29,621 nucleotides of DNA from Cytophagaceae bacterium (lineage in GTDB: Bacteria; Bacteroidota; Bacteroidia; Cytophagales; Spirosomataceae): positions 1 through 29,621 of the forward strand of contig JAIXRT010000271.1 of NCBI GenBank assembly GCA_027485075.1, given 5' to 3'. Of this stretch, positions 1 to 9,400 are shown one piece after another (positions within the stretch are counted from its first letter, which is position 1; each line of letters starts with the position of its first letter). Both the position numbers and the translations under genes were made by a program. The notes below the pieces were generated by a model. The model was given only the letters and a program-made list of their open reading frames with translations, did no database searches and was not told the origin of the DNA.

Positions 1-78
1 CAAAAACGATTTAGCCAAAAACATACCTACGTTAATGAGAATCAATAAACGAACGTTGGGTGTTAAATCTCTAAACAT
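1..78 (-). CDS. Rhomboid-family intramembrane serine protease, N-terminal fragment (cut by window edge)
   Basis: An ATG at 78-76 opens a frame that runs off the left edge after 26 residues. It begins MFRDLTPNV and continues into a hydrophobic stretch (LLILINVGMFLAKSFL). This short polar start followed by a first membrane helix is what Bacteroidota rhomboid proteases look like at the N-terminus; the catalytic Gly-x-Ser and His helices would lie outside the window. The start is only two bases beyond the cysS stop codon, so the two genes are very probably co-transcribed and translationally coupled. The family call rests on 26 residues only. Confidence 0.5.
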   Translation of the reverse strand, partial: MFRDLTPNVRLLILINVGMFLAKSFL

Positions 79-80
79 AT

Positions 81-1571
81 TTATTCCTCATAGCCCCAGT
101 CGATGCGGGTTTTCATGTCTTTAATTAATAGACCCATGGATTTGAAACTAGCTCGTATCTCATCCACTTTGTCATATTGACGGTTGGCCTTAAAGTCTTG
201 ATACAATTGCAACATACCTTTGATTAGTTGGTCCTGATTTTCAGGGAACTCCTCTAATAAACCAAGGACATCCTCCATAAAGCTGATGTAATTTGATTTT
301 AAAGCATCAAATCCAGCTTGTCCTAATTGCTCAAAACTAAGTTGGCCCGTGTACAATTGATTAATCTTCTTTAATAACGAAAATAGGCTAGCAATTGTTA
401 CGGCCGTATTTAAGTCGTCATTCATCCCGTCATAGCATCCTTGTATATCGGCATGAATTTCAGCTAAAATCGCACTATCCACAGATTCGTTTACATCTGC
501 AGGATATGTCATCGTTTTAATGATGCGCAACCCATTTGCCATTCGCTTGTAGCCTTTTTGGGCGGCTTTTAAGGCATCGTTAGAAAAGTCTAAGGTGCTT
601 CTATATTGCGATTGCAACATGAAGAAACGTACCGTCATGGGGCTGTAAGGCTGTTCCAAAAGTGGATGATTCCCTGTAATTAATTCGTTGGGTAAAAATG
701 AATTACCGAGGGATTTACTCATCTTTTGGCCATTGACAGTAAGCATATTTGTGTGCATCCAATAGCGTACGGGTGCGCGCCCATGGGCTGCTTTTGCTTG
801 CGCGATTTCGCATTCGTGGTGCGGGAATTTTAAGTCCATTCCTCCTCCGTGAATATCAAAGGTGTCACCTAGATATTTGTGGCTCATACACGTACATTCG
901 AGGTGCCAACCAGGAAATCCGTCTCCCCAAGGAGATGGCCAGCGCATGATATGTTCAGGAGATGCTTTTTTCCAAAGTGCGAAATCGAGTGGGCTACGCT
1001 TTTCACCTACACCGTCTAGATCACGCGTTTCGGTCAATAAATCATCTAAAATACGCCCAGATAATTTACCGTAGTCGCCTCCTTGTTTATTGTAAGCATC
1101 GATATCGAAATAGATGGAGCCATTGGACTCATAAGCCATGCCTTTGTCAAGCAGGGATTTGGTGGTTTCAATTTGCTCGACAATATGTCCTGTGGCCGTT
1201 GGCTCAATGCTAGGAGGCAATAAATTGAATTTTTGCAGTACTTCGTGGAAGTCATTCGTGTATCGCTGCACGATTTCCATTGGCTCCAGTTTCTCCAATT
1301 TGGCCATTTTGCCAATTTTGTCTTCGCCTTCATCACCATCACCCACTAAGTGGCCTACATCAGTGATATTGCGCACATAGCGTACTTTATAGCCAATTTT
1401 CTTTAAATACCGATGGAGTATATCAAAAGAGGTAAATGTTCGAATATTCCCTAAATGGGCATAATTATAGACGGTCGGCCCACAAACATACAATCCCACA
1501 TGTGGCGCATTGATCGCTTCGAAGATTTCTTTTTCTCGACTTAGGGTGTTGTATATTTTGAGTGGCTGCAT
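81..1571 (-). CDS. cysS: Cysteine--tRNA ligase
   Basis: Class I aminoacyl-tRNA synthetase that activates cysteine with ATP and charges tRNA-Cys in the cytoplasm. The 496-residue protein has the class I signatures HLGN (residues 39-42, the HIGH box) and KMSKS (283-287). The four zinc ligands expected from E. coli CysRS are in place: C30 in CGPTVYNYAH, C226 in LECTC, and H251 and E255 in FPHHECE. The length is normal to slightly long (E. coli has 461). The C-terminal part carries the helical DALR-like and anticodon-binding regions. The start is the ATG at 1571-1569; the protein begins MQPLKIYNTL, typical of the family. It is followed after two bases by a rhomboid gene. It is divergent from the GNAT-like gene at 1700. 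Confidence 0.97.
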   Translation of the reverse strand: MQPLKIYNTLSREKEIFEAINAPHVGLYVCGPTVYNYAHLGNIRTFTSFDILHRYLKKIGYKVRYVRNITDVGHLVGDGDEGEDKIGKMAKLEKLEPMEIVQRYTNDFHEVLQKFNLLPPSIEPTATGHIVEQIETTKSLLDKGMAYESNGSIYFDIDAYNKQGGDYGKLSGRILDDLLTETRDLDGVGEKRSPLDFALWKKASPEHIMRWPSPWGDGFPGWHLECTCMSHKYLGDTFDIHGGGMDLKFPHHECEIAQAKAAHGRAPVRYWMHTNMLTVNGQKMSKSLGNSFLPNELITGNHPLLEQPYSPMTVRFFMLQSQYRSTLDFSNDALKAAQKGYKRMANGLRIIKTMTYPADVNESVDSAILAEIHADIQGCYDGMNDDLNTAVTIASLFSLLKKINQLYTGQLSFEQLGQAGFDALKSNYISFMEDVLGLLEEFPENQDQLIKGMLQLYQDFKANRQYDKVDEIRASFKSMGLLIKDMKTRIDWGYEE

Positions 1572-1602
1572 GAATACCGGATCTGGGTTCTGTATAAGGA
1601 AT

Positions 1603-1634
1603 TAAAATTAATCGTATTCTTTTAATTCACCAAA
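1603..1634 (-). promoter_or_regulatory. Candidate cysS promoter (near-consensus)
   Basis: On the minus strand TTTG (1634-1631) is followed after 20 bases by TAATTTTA (1610-1603). This matches seven of the eight positions of the Bacteroidota TAnnTTTG element at the right spacing, and lies about 32 bases upstream of the cysS start. The last base differs from the consensus, so this is only a candidate. Confidence 0.3.
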
Positions 1635-1659
1635 CAAATGAGGGGCTTGCGAATTGTAT

Positions 1660-1667
1660 TATCTTTG
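1660..1667 (+). promoter_or_regulatory. Candidate -7 box for the GNAT-like/PfkB operon
   Basis: TATCTTTG fits the Bacteroidota TAnnTTTG element. It lies 32 bases before the ATG at 1700, which would leave a leader of about 25 bases. No TTTG is seen at the usual distance upstream, so the call rests on the -7 box alone. Confidence 0.4.
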
Positions 1668-1699
1668 TATGTTTTTGGTCAAAAAATGCTTTCGCCAAT

Positions 1700-2869
1700 A
1701 TGGTTTTAAAGGAAATAGGGGACGATAGAGCTCTTAAACGAGAATTTTTAAGAATAGCCGTAGAACTATATGCGACAGATCTGAATTGGATTCGTCCGTT
1801 AGATAACGATATTGAGTCAATATTTGATCCGAAAAAAAACACACAGTTTAAAAATGGCGAAGCTATCCGTTGGATATTGCTCGACGACATGGGTAAAACC
1901 ATAGGTCGTGTCGCGGCATTTTATTCGAAATCATCCGATGAAGTACCCGTCGGCGGTATGGGGTTTTTTGAATGTATCGAAGATCAAGATGCTGCATTTA
2001 CCTTATTTGATGCCTGCAAACAATGGCTGATTTCCAAAGGAATAGAAGGAATGGACGGCCCCATTAACTTTGGGGAACGTGATAGTTTTTGGGGATTGAT
2101 GGTGCAGGGTTGGGAATATGAGCCAACGTATAAAATGCCTTGGACGAAACCTTATTACATCGCTTACTTTGAAGCTTACGGATTTCAAGATTATTTTAAG
2201 CAGCATGTTTTTGTGTCCTCCATTAAGGGAGCCAATGTGACTGCTGGAATCGAAGAAAAAGCGGAACGGATTTATCAGAATCCAGATTATACGTTTAAAC
2301 ATATTGAAAAGTCGAATCTGCCTAAATACGCGGAAGATTTTCGAATCATTTTCAACGCAGCGTGGTCTAAGTTCCCTGGAGTTTCTGCTATGTCCTCCGA
2401 ACAAGCACAAAAGTTGGTGCAAAAAATGAAACCCATCATCGACGAACAATTACTTTGGTTCGCTTATGGTCCCGATGGAGAGCCCGTTGCCTTTTTTATA
2501 GTGATTCCAGATTTGAATCAAATCGTTAAACATTTAAATGGAAAGTTGAATGTTTGGGGAATGATCAAGTTCGTGCTATTAAAGCTTCGTGGTACGCTTA
2601 CTCGAACATGTGGATTGATTTTCGGTGTTGTTCCTGAGCATCAGGGCAAAGGAGTCGAATCTGCCATTGCATTGCGTTTCCGTACGGCTGCGCGTGAAAA
2701 TCCTTTTTATCCTTACACGACCATGGACATGAACTGGGTCGGGGATTTTAATCCAAAAATGCTACGGTTTGTCTCACAACTAGGCGCGACAAACGACAAA
2801 ACATATATTACTTATCGTTTATTTTTTAACCCCAATCAGCCGTTTAGTCGGTGTGCTAAAGTAGGCTAA
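1700..2869 (+). CDS. GNAT-superfamily acyltransferase-like protein (YghO-like)
   Basis: A 389-residue soluble protein without signal peptide or membrane segment. The central segment with MDGPINFGERDSFWG, then GWEYEPTYKMPW and YYIAYFEAYGF, is characteristic of a conserved bacterial family related to E. coli YghO and usually annotated as a GNAT-fold N-acyltransferase. The C-terminal part has a GNAT-like acyl-CoA-binding segment (GVVPEHQGKGVESAIALRF), in which EHQGKGV corresponds to the Q/R-x-x-G-x-G/A pyrophosphate loop. The substrate is unknown. It is followed after 11 bases by the PfkB kinase gene, so the two probably form an operon. The ATG at 1700 fits a -7 box at 1660-1667. The fold assignment is good; a biochemical role cannot be given. 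Confidence 0.8.
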   Translation: MVLKEIGDDRALKREFLRIAVELYATDLNWIRPLDNDIESIFDPKKNTQFKNGEAIRWILLDDMGKTIGRVAAFYSKSSDEVPVGGMGFFECIEDQDAAFTLFDACKQWLISKGIEGMDGPINFGERDSFWGLMVQGWEYEPTYKMPWTKPYYIAYFEAYGFQDYFKQHVFVSSIKGANVTAGIEEKAERIYQNPDYTFKHIEKSNLPKYAEDFRIIFNAAWSKFPGVSAMSSEQAQKLVQKMKPIIDEQLLWFAYGPDGEPVAFFIVIPDLNQIVKHLNGKLNVWGMIKFVLLKLRGTLTRTCGLIFGVVPEHQGKGVESAIALRFRTAARENPFYPYTTMDMNWVGDFNPKMLRFVSQLGATNDKTYITYRLFFNPNQPFSRCAKVG

Positions 2870-2880
2870 AATCACCTTAT

Positions 2881-3789
2881 ATGAGTTTATTAACAATTGG
2901 AACTGTGGCGTTCGACGCGCTAGAAACGCCTTATGGCAAAACGGATAAAATTATCGGTGGATCTTGTACCTACATAGCTTTGTCTGCTGCATTTTTCCAA
3001 CCCAAAGTAAATGTGGTAGCTGTTGTCGGCGATGACTTTCCGCAAGCCTATATGGACACCTTAGAATCCAAGGGAATTAACCTAGACGGTCTTCAAATAA
3101 AGGCAGGGGAGAAATCTTTTTTCTGGGCAGGTAAATATCACAACAACATGAATTCTCGGGATACGTTGGTGACCGACTTAAATGTATTGGCTGATTTCAA
3201 ACCTGTGATTCCTGCTAGCTATCAAGATTGCGAATACTTAATGTTGGGTAACTTAACCCCTCAAGTTCAAATCGAAGCAATCGAAGGTCTAACTAAGCGC
3301 CCTAAGTTAGTGGTGATGGATACCATGAATTTTTGGATGGACGTCGCGATGGATGATTTGAAGCGCGTGCTAAAGATGGTAGATGTGCTTTGCATTAATG
3401 ATGAGGAGGCGCGCCAGTTATCTGAGCAATATTCGTTACGTACTGCGGCTAAGTTAATTATGGAGATGGGACCTAAAACGCTTATCATCAAAAAAGGAGA
3501 GCATGGGGCACTTTTGTTCCAAGGTTCCAATATGTTTTATTGCCCTGCATTGCCGCTGGAGGAAGTATTTGATCCAACAGGCGCTGGCGATACGTTTGTG
3601 GGTGGTTTTATTGGTTACTTGGCTAAAACGGATGATATCTCCTTTGAGAATATGCGTAAGGCCATTGTATATGGATCAGCTATGGCATCATTCTGTGTGG
3701 AGAAATTCGGGACGGAACGTTTGTTGGAAATCAACGATCAAGATTTAGAGGGTCGTGTGAATGAATTCCGTGAATTAGCGCGTTTCTAA
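2881..3789 (+). CDS. PfkB-family sugar/nucleoside kinase
   Basis: Ribokinase-superfamily (PfkB) small-molecule kinase of 302 residues, a usual length. The N-terminal GGS (residues 26-28) is the substrate-side glycine motif. The C-terminal signature DPTGAGDTF (231-239) supplies the anion hole and the catalytic base D237. INDEEA (172-177) is the conserved segment often written N-x-x-E. An aromatic lid-like segment FFWAGKYHNN (80-89) is present. These motifs show a phosphotransferase for an alcohol substrate, but they do not tell ribokinase, adenosine kinase and other members apart, so no gene symbol is given. It sits 11 bases after the GNAT-like gene. Its TAA overlaps the stop codon of the convergent M16 gene by two or three bases. 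Confidence 0.9.
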   Translation: MSLLTIGTVAFDALETPYGKTDKIIGGSCTYIALSAAFFQPKVNVVAVVGDDFPQAYMDTLESKGINLDGLQIKAGEKSFFWAGKYHNNMNSRDTLVTDLNVLADFKPVIPASYQDCEYLMLGNLTPQVQIEAIEGLTKRPKLVVMDTMNFWMDVAMDDLKRVLKMVDVLCINDEEARQLSEQYSLRTAAKLIMEMGPKTLIIKKGEHGALLFQGSNMFYCPALPLEEVFDPTGAGDTFVGGFIGYLAKTDDISFENMRKAIVYGSAMASFCVEKFGTERLLEINDQDLEGRVNEFRELARF

Positions 3790-5057
3790 ACTGCGCCTAC
3801 AATCACCTCGTGAAGATTTGAGGGATCTAGATATTGATTTGCTAGTTCTCTCAAATCTTTTGGGGTACAAGCCATGATTTGATGTTGGAAATGATCATAA
3901 AAATCAAGTGGCAATCCTTCCAAATAAATTACTTTAAGTTTGTCGGCAATGTCAAACGCTTGCGTCAGTTCCCCAGTAAAGCTGCCCATCATATAGTTTT
4001 TGACGATCTCAAGTTCATCTGTAGAGACTAAATGTTGCTGGAGTTCCTGAATTTCTCTGCGGATTTCACTACATGTTTCAGCTGCATTTTCTTTATTAAC
4101 GTCTGTTCCAACAGCCCAGTAGCCGGCACGTTTTAATGGGACAATGGAAGAAGAAATTCCGTACGTAAATCCTTTTTCTTCACGGATATTTTTTTGTAGC
4201 CTAGATCCAAAAAATCCACCTATTATGGTATTCAATACGCTGAATTTGTAGTAATCCGGATTCTGACGATTCATGCTCACTTGCCCCATTCGAATCGAAC
4301 ATTGCAGGGCATTTTCGCGTGACTCATGCGTACATATGGCTGGATTGGAAACTATGACTGGTCGCTCACTTATCGCAATTTTTGTCTTGCGGGATTGGTC
4401 CATAAATGAGGCGACTGTCGCGATGGCTTCAGCGCTTATTTGTCCCGAAAGAAATATAGTAGGTTTTTGCCCTAGCCAATAGTTCTGATGAAAATCAACT
4501 AGATCGGTTCGCGTAACTTGTTGAAGGCTTTCTGCTTTACTTACGCGTCCATAAGGATCAGTAGGAAATAGTTGTGAACGGAAAATCTGACTTGCACTAA
4601 AGGCTGTTTTTTGCCAGTTTAATTTACTCTTTTGGATTTCGATCGCGATTTCTTTTTCAAATTCCTCTTCGGGGAACGTGGCATTTTGAATAATTTCAAA
4701 TACCAAGGGCATTAGCGATTCGAAGTGCTTCGTTAATCCATAGACTGTGAACGTGGCGTGGTCTAGGCTCGATTGTACATCCCAGAAAGCCCCGAAGAAA
4801 TCGAATTTCTGATTTAATTCTTGTGCCGTATGCTGTTTTGTTCCACGTTTCATCAGCATAGCGGTCAGGCTAGCTACTCCAGCTTTAATGGCTTCAGTTG
4901 CTCCTGCTTGAACGGTATACTCGAATTTAAATACGGGCTGCTCGCCAAGTGAAATGGAATGAATATCTACTCCATGCTCGGTTGTGTACGTTTGTGTGGT
5001 AGGAAATTGAACCCAATTTATTGGATAGGATGGGGGAGCAATAGTCCGATCAAGCAT
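3786..5057 (-). CDS. M16-family (insulinase-like) protein lacking the zinc motif
   Basis: A 423-residue protein with the two-lobed M16 architecture. In active M16 peptidases an HxxEH zinc motif occurs in the first lobe just before an xxGT turn. Here the equivalent stretch (about residues 59-73, ending LMKRGTKQHT) has no His or Glu at those positions, so it should not be catalytic. The second lobe keeps the RxxxxxxY pair (IREEKGFTYG, R292 and Y299), which in heterodimeric M16 enzymes is supplied by the non-zinc subunit to the active partner. This is what is expected of the non-catalytic subunit of such a pair. No signal peptide is seen in this start. It lies 73 bases downstream of porV, beyond a hairpin. 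The active partner is not in the window. Confidence 0.88.
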   Translation of the reverse strand: MLDRTIAPPSYPINWVQFPTTQTYTTEHGVDIHSISLGEQPVFKFEYTVQAGATEAIKAGVASLTAMLMKRGTKQHTAQELNQKFDFFGAFWDVQSSLDHATFTVYGLTKHFESLMPLVFEIIQNATFPEEEFEKEIAIEIQKSKLNWQKTAFSASQIFRSQLFPTDPYGRVSKAESLQQVTRTDLVDFHQNYWLGQKPTIFLSGQISAEAIATVASFMDQSRKTKIAISERPVIVSNPAICTHESRENALQCSIRMGQVSMNRQNPDYYKFSVLNTIIGGFFGSRLQKNIREEKGFTYGISSSIVPLKRAGYWAVGTDVNKENAAETCSEIRREIQELQQHLVSTDELEIVKNYMMGSFTGELTQAFDIADKLKVIYLEGLPLDFYDHFQHQIMACTPKDLRELANQYLDPSNLHEVIVGAV

Positions 5058-5083
5058 GTGAATTTAGGAATAGGCATAAAACA

Positions 5084-5111
5084 CAAATGACATCCCGAGA
5101 GATGTCATTTG
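5084..5111 (-). terminator. Hairpin downstream of porV
   Basis: An 11-base perfect inverted repeat (CAAATGACATC and its complement) with a six-base loop lies 19 bases after the porV stop. On the minus strand it is followed by TGTTTTATG, only a weak U tract, so it may be a leaky terminator or an mRNA-stabilising 3' hairpin before the M16 gene. Confidence 0.65.
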
Positions 5112-5130
5112 ATGAATGATAGTCATTAAA

Positions 5131-6303
5131 TTATTTTCTTTCTTGGTTGATTGCAGCCAATAAGGAAATACGTAATGTGTTTGCTAATGGGCTGCTAGAA
5201 CCTGTTGGTACTAGGTAAGCAAAATCAAAACCATATTTTTGGTCTAATTTAAATCCTACACCCATAGTGAAATATTTGCGATCACCTTTCATGGCACTTT
5301 CATTGAAGTAACCACCACGAATCGCAAACGTATTGTTGTAAAGGTATTCAGCACCTAATGAAGCAGTAACCTCTTTTAATTCTTCACCGAATCCATCTGG
5401 AGCATCAAATAATGAACCAAAGATTCCACCAATTGCCGTTGTGTTATTAGGATCTGTACCTGTTACTGCACCGTTTGCATCAACCGATTGAGGCGTTGGA
5501 ACCATTAATTTGTTTAAATCTAACGTTAGCGTCAATTTGTTTTTTTCGTCGATGTTCTTTACACCAGCAACACCCATACGTAAGTTTGTTGGGATGAAGT
5601 TTTTATCTAAACCGCCATAAGAAACTTTACCAGAAATGTTAGATAAAACTAAACCGTAAGTTAAGTTCCAATTTTTCTCTGTTACTGAGTTCCAATACAA
5701 TGCCAAATCAGCAGCAACTGTTTGAGCAGGTTTCATTTGTGAGCCTGCTGCTTGATAGCCACCAGTTAAATTTGAGTTAATGTATTTTAGATTTACCCCT
5801 AGTGACAACGCGTTTGATAATTTACGTGCATGAGCAACAGTTAAGGCATATTCTTTCGAATTGAAGTTTCCAGCACTTGTACCATTTGCAGTAGTTGCTT
5901 GAAATAGGCCTTGATCAAAGTAGTTAATCGAGAAACCAAATGCTTGATCTTTTGATGTTTTCTTGTATCCTGCAATGTTATACAACGCCATGTCATTTAC
6001 TAAATTACGCAACCATGGCGTGTATGAAATAGCAAATCCTAAGTCTTTATCTGCTGTCGCAAGTTTGGCTGGATTCCAGTAAATTGCATTAACGTCTGAA
6101 GAAATGGCAACCCCTGCATCTCCCATACCAGCAGAACGCGCATCAGGAGAAACATTTAAAAACAACATCGTAGGAGTTGGAACGCGACCAGCGTTGGTTT
6201 GGCCCAATACAGTAGTTGGTAATTGTCCAAAGGTTAGCGTGCTAATAGATACAGCAACTAAAGTAAAAACTACTTTTTGGATGATCGAATTATTCGTTGT
6301 CAT
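5131..6303 (-). CDS. porV: Type IX secretion outer membrane protein PorV
   Basis: FadL-like outer membrane beta barrel of the T9SS. PorV carries cargo from the SprA/Sov translocon to the PorU-containing attachment complex. The ATG at 6303 gives 390 residues beginning MTTNNSIIQK, followed by a hydrophobic signal core ending TFGQ near residue 27. An upstream in-frame ATG at 6402 would add 33 residues ahead of the signal peptide and span the candidate promoter, so it is not chosen. The family hallmark follows: FLNVSPDARSAGMGDAG and then AIYWNPAKLA. The rest alternates short hydrophobic strands and loops, ending at LRISLLAAINQERK. It lies directly downstream of porU, the same adjacency as in Porphyromonas and Flavobacterium, with 102 bases between them that hold a promoter-like element. 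Confidence 0.95.
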   Translation of the reverse strand: MTTNNSIIQKVVFTLVAVSISTLTFGQLPTTVLGQTNAGRVPTPTMLFLNVSPDARSAGMGDAGVAISSDVNAIYWNPAKLATADKDLGFAISYTPWLRNLVNDMALYNIAGYKKTSKDQAFGFSINYFDQGLFQATTANGTSAGNFNSKEYALTVAHARKLSNALSLGVNLKYINSNLTGGYQAAGSQMKPAQTVAADLALYWNSVTEKNWNLTYGLVLSNISGKVSYGGLDKNFIPTNLRMGVAGVKNIDEKNKLTLTLDLNKLMVPTPQSVDANGAVTGTDPNNTTAIGGIFGSLFDAPDGFGEELKEVTASLGAEYLYNNTFAIRGGYFNESAMKGDRKYFTMGVGFKLDQKYGFDFAYLVPTGSSSPLANTLRISLLAAINQERK

Positions 6304-6317
6304 TGTATAAAATTTAT

Positions 6318-6330
6318 AAGAGAGTCTCTT
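6318..6330. repeat. Perfect palindrome in the porV leader
   Basis: AAGAGA and TCTCTT flank a single G, 15 bases upstream of the porV start codon and downstream of its candidate -7 box. It could be an operator or a short mRNA structure near the ribosome binding region. A 13-base palindrome can also arise by chance. Confidence 0.4.
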
Positions 6331-6347
6331 AGCATTAAAGCTAGATT

Positions 6348-6355
6348 CAAAAATA
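6348..6355 (-). promoter_or_regulatory. Candidate -7 box for porV
   Basis: On the minus strand TATTTTTG fits TAnnTTTG and lies 45 bases before the porV ATG. No TTTG is found at the standard distance upstream. It suggests that porV can be transcribed independently of porU. Confidence 0.4.
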
Positions 6356-6405
6356 GTTATTTTTAAGGTAAATGTTCGAAATTTGAAAAAAATCTTTGTC
6401 AAAAT

Positions 6406-9400
6406 TTATTTTAGGGTCAATATTTTAGATTTAACGGTTTCGATGATTTTACCTTGACTGTCACGTATATTTATCCTAACAAAGCCCACAACCCCCACGC
6501 CTAGCATATCCACTGAAAACTCAAATCCCGACTCTTGGCCGCCGAACGAAGTTAAGTTACCAGCTTGTGAATGGATTTTTTCGCCCATTAAATTAAAAAT
6601 TTCAAGTTCATATCGATCGGTACTCCAAATACGATTTACCTCTGTTCGGAAAGTCATTTTTTCTTTGGCCGGATTCGGGAATAAGTTCCAACGCTGCCGA
6701 TTTGCTAAATTTTCTTCCACTGTGAATGCTAACGATTGTTGGCTGGCATTATTGTTGGTGTCCCAACAATTCACCCGTAATGTATAGGCGCCTGGGGAAA
6801 GATTTGTAAGTCGATAGTGCATACTACCTTGATTGGGCAAATCTACCGTTGGTTCCCAAAAAGGTAATATAGGAATCTGAAGCGTATCATTTACTGTCAG
6901 GTAGGCTAGTTCATTCATGGGTCCTATCCAGCGCAGTCCTTGATCATCTGAAATTTGGATTCGTACCATCGGACTGGAAGAGACCGTATTTAGCTTGGGT
7001 TCGTCAGGAAATGAAATTTGTACAACTGGGGCTTTTGTATCCGGGAAGCTAGTCTGTTTTTTATCAACCAACTGGTATCCTGAAATGGGCATGCCTGTAT
7101 TCGATTGGCCAATAAGCTTTAGCGCTATTTTTCCTCCAATGGAAGGAATACTATTTTCCGAGATTGTCGCATTGCCTTGTTTCATGGTATGCGCCGACTT
7201 GCTAATGAGTTTTCCTGGAGCGAAATAGCTAAACGCATCGCCTTTTGTTCCCAGTGTTTTTTTTTTTTTTTTTTCGGAGTAATAGTAGGCCGCCACTTGG
7301 CCGTCTGCTGGAATTTCTGATTTGGCAGTAATATTTTCGCTATTGGCCGAAATGGTAATCTGGGCACTTTGCCAAGGTAGAGGGCTGCTCGGATCTCCCA
7401 ATAAACTGATGTTCCGATTAATCACGCCGGTTTTGCTAGCATTTTTTGTATCACGAAATAAGTCGCCTAGCCGGTAATCGGGATTGCTAAGATTTGCTTT
7501 TAAATTGCTGTAAAATGCCTTTCCAAATAGGTAATTACTACTTTGAAATACAGGTCTTGTGGTACTGATTAGTGCAATAGATCCCCCTTGTGGCGAAAGC
7601 AAGGCTATTTCTCCTCCTGAAAGTTGGTTAGGATCATCAAACCGACCAAACTGACAAGTTGCTGTAAGTAAAATGGGGAGGTTTTGGCTATTCTTTAGGC
7701 CAACAAGATCATTGTTGGTTAGAATTTTTTCATCAGTCCATCCATTTTCAGAACCGTGGCCAACAAAATGGATGAAGTCCGCATCTTGTGCAAATAGCGC
7801 TAATACTTGTTTTTTGGCTGCATTAGAAGTGTATTGCCCATTCGTGACTTCCATGGGGAATTGATCCAAATAGGTTTTCTGATAGTCGAAAGCCAAATTA
7901 CTCGCTTGCAAACTGGTTGAAAAGTCTTCCGCATCTTGCATGTGAATCGAAAAATCTCCGTCGTCTGCAACCCAGCTAAATCGATAGGGCCGTTTGGTGG
8001 CTACCGATGGTTTGCTTTGGTAGTCAATTAATTTTTGAACGAACATGTTAGCCTCATCGGGATTCTTTGCAGGAATACGCCCTACAGCCAGCTGGAGATT
8101 CGGTTGCGTTTTCTCCCAATCACCCGCTTGCGTATCTATAATTCCAAAGTAATCGTCGGAGGAATAACTCATCAGGGGTTGCGTGGATTCGAGACTTTGA
8201 TAGGTAGGCACATAGCAGCTCTTTTCCAATGCACTTGCCACGACCGATTTCCCTTTGTAGTCTATAGAAGCATCACCTAAAATTAATACATACCGCAAAG
8301 CCGTTTGCTTAGCTAATGTTTGCAAGTAATTCCTGATGGCACTTACATCTTGTTTTCCTCCTGAAAATTCATGGTAAATTTGGGTTGTTGTAACCGTTTG
8401 AGTAGGAATTTTTTGGATGTCTGACTTGAATTTAGCTAGTTTTTCTGCTGCTGATCGCAATGGCGGGCTTGTGATAATGATGAGTTGTAGCTTTGAATCT
8501 TGGGCGAGTAGGTCTTGATTCGAAATCCGATCACGCCAAACAGGGTACGATGCTAAGCTTGCATTCCCGAGGGCTAATTGGCTACCGGGAGAAATACGAA
8601 TTTCCATCTCTGATCCAGGAGTTTGTATTTTTTGCCATTCATTTTGTCCGTTTTTAAACCAAATTAGACTCGAAGATTGCAAATTGGGTATTTGTAAGTT
8701 GGCCGTTGTATCTCGTGAATTGGGAAACAAGTAAAGTGGTAGATCCGTATTTGCATTAAATTTTCGGGCATAAGCTAGCTGAATGTAATCTACGTATCCG
8801 GTTCCAGAGGATGTTTGATACGCGATGTTCCAATTCCAGTTTGAGCTGCTAGAATTTACATTGATGGGCTGTTTTACATCTGTATAAAATGCTTTTTGAT
8901 CATATCTATTCCCGGATATGGCTGGAATTTCGATTGGAATGGGGTTATTCCCTGGAATGGATAGTGTGAATTTACTTGCGCTGGTAGCGCCTGCATAAAA
9001 CCGAGCTTTTAGTTCACCAGGTAAACCTTCTCTAACATCTTTAAGCGCATATTGCAAGGCTAAATTTCCTGATCCGTATAGGGCATCTCCCAGCCAGATA
9101 CGTCCGGATTGAATGAGGTTATACTTTTCCGGTTCGTATCGTGAAAGTGTAGTAGCGAAGTTGAGTGGACTTCCATTACCCTTGGGTGGCTTTAACACAT
9201 TAATGCGCAGTGGCTTGGGGTCGTCTATGCGTAGATAATAGTAGCTAGAGTCTGTATAGGTATGTGTTGTTTGGTTCCAGGAAGCTGATTTGGCATCAAA
9301 TTGAAGCTCATTGGGGGACTCACACCAAAAAATAAGTTGGCCCGACTCTTCTAATGCAGCCGGAACTGGATATAAGTTATTAGTAGGTGTTTTAGCGGGA

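Noticed and set aside
749..1380. Several plus-strand open frames antisense to cysS
   Set aside because: They overlap a certain essential gene, have no recognisable domain and start without promoter or ribosome-site context.
6304..6402. Longer porV start at 6402
   Set aside because: It adds 33 residues before a clean signal peptide and covers the likely porV promoter, so the ATG at 6303 is preferred.
7182..7367. A 61-residue frame within porU containing six lysines
   Set aside because: It is the alternative reading of the A18 tract; useful only for predicting the outcome of a frameshift.
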